From Pelagophyceae sp. CCMP2097 (Eukaryota; Sar; Pelagophyceae): a stretch of DNA of 27,042 nt. Location of the stretch: NCBI GenBank assembly GCA_026770575.1, contig MU657168.1, forward strand, positions 74,348 through 101,389, given 5' to 3'. A program made the translations under genes and the position numbers. The notes below the pieces were generated by a model. The model was given only the letters and a program-made list of their open reading frames with translations, made no database searches and was not told where the DNA came from. This document shows, in pieces, positions 26,592 through 27,042 of this stretch. How positions within the stretch are numbered: position 1 is the first letter of the stretch; each line of letters begins with the position of its first letter.

Positions 26592-27042
26592 GACCCGGCA
26601 CACGCCGCGCGACAAAGCCTGGGGTGCCGCGCGCGCCTTCCCGAATACGCTCGACGAGCCGGGGCGAGAGAGGCTCGGCTCGCGATTCCCGTCGATCGCG
26701 CCGGATTATTGTTTTAGCGATTTTGTGGGTCCGTTGGAAAACATTTCAAATGACGTCATTTCGTGCAACGTCCAGTTCCATTGAGGAACCAAACATTGGC
26801 CGTTTTTCGGCCACAGCCGCAAAAAAAAATGAAAAAAAATGAAAAAATGAGGGTATATAATATATCAAACAATTGTATGGGATCAGGAATTGAAGCGTAA
26901 TTCCGGGAATGTTCTTAGTGTAATCAGTCCATGCGGTACTTTGGCGGGCGTCGGTCGGAGAGCGCATAGTGCTTTTGGTGTAATGTAATGTAATAGGAAT
27001 CACAGGATGTCCAGTCCCGGAGGACCTTCTCCTGGCCTAGTC
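26592..27042. promoter_or_regulatory. AT-rich upstream region of DDX41
   Basis: GC content drops sharply here, with A-tracts at about 26820-26848, gggtatataatatatc at about 26851 and repeated taatg units near 26981. It should contain the DDX41 promoter (read on the minus strand), and perhaps the edge of another unit beyond the window. No coding frame is supported. A short inverted repeat, ggccg-ttttt-cggcc, lies near 26799-26813. Confidence 0.45.
26748..26761. promoter_or_regulatory. CRE/bZIP-type palindrome aaatgacgtcattt
   Basis: A perfect 14-bp palindrome centred on TGACGTCA, the classical CRE/ATF-type bZIP recognition sequence. It lies about 157 bp upstream of the DDX41 start codon. Function is inferred from position and motif only. 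Confidence 0.5.

Noticed and set aside
26746..27003. Minus-strand 85-residue open frame in the AT-rich end
   Set aside because: It overlaps the bZIP-type palindrome and A-tracts and has no similarity or splice support; it is most likely chance in AT-rich DNA.
1..27042. tRNA, rRNA or other RNA genes
   Set aside because: I saw no cloverleaf with A/B boxes and no rRNA-like conserved stretch. A covariance-model scan would be decisive and could not be run.

Overview
This window is nuclear DNA from a GC-rich, intron-dense unicellular eukaryote. I infer a flagellated microalga, most likely a photosynthetic stramenopile of the pelagophyte type. The basis is short GT-AG introns (about 45-140 nt) in nearly every gene, Ala/Pro/Arg-rich proteins, an axonemal dynein-regulatory-complex gene (DRC8), nuclear-pore and snoRNP-assembly genes, two mitochondrial-type genes (lipoyl synthase and ATP23), and several 2-oxoglutarate (2OG) oxygenase-type loci. 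The lineage is inference; no ribosomal or organellar marker is present.

Layout: 0-1.2 kb, Ala/Pro repeats and a CHRD-domain protein with an in-frame stop. 1.7-3.5 kb (-), a phytanoyl-CoA-dioxygenase-like gene of nine exons, one of them only 9 nt. 3.9-5.4 kb (-), an FG-repeat nucleoporin-like protein with a C-terminal Ran-binding domain. 5.8-6.9 kb (-), a disrupted 2OG-oxygenase-like locus, divergent from a coiled-coil/acidic-repeat protein at 7.0-9.0 kb (+). 9.2-10.7 kb (+), a NUFIP1-family protein with a CCCH zinc finger. 10.9-11.7 kb (+), DRC8/EFCAB2. 12.0-13.8 kb (+), lipoyl synthase. 14.0-15.8 kb (+), an RCC1-repeat protein, convergent with a SAM/IQ-type protein at 15.9-18.1 kb (-). 18.2-20.5 kb (+), a PH-domain protein with an acidic tail. 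20.5-22.4 kb, a gene-poor repeat island holding a composite inverted-repeat element with two hairpins. 22.3-23.2 kb (-), a decayed prolyl-4-hydroxylase-like 2OG oxygenase whose tail runs into the right-hand hairpin. 23.5-24.4 kb (+), the ATP23 metalloprotease. 24.5-26.6 kb (-), the DDX41 helicase, followed by an AT-rich upstream region with a bZIP-type palindrome.

The genes do not form a pathway; this is an ordinary eukaryotic neighbourhood with short spacers and alternating strands. Exon models were built by hand from splice signals, reading-frame phase and family similarity. Lipoyl synthase, ATP23, DRC8, PhyH, RCC1 and the coiled-coil gene close perfectly in phase. The least ordinary parts are the hairpin-flanked repeat element next to the decayed oxygenase, the 9-nt exon, the DEGD variant of helicase motif II, and an AG|GTAAGT junction in DRC8.
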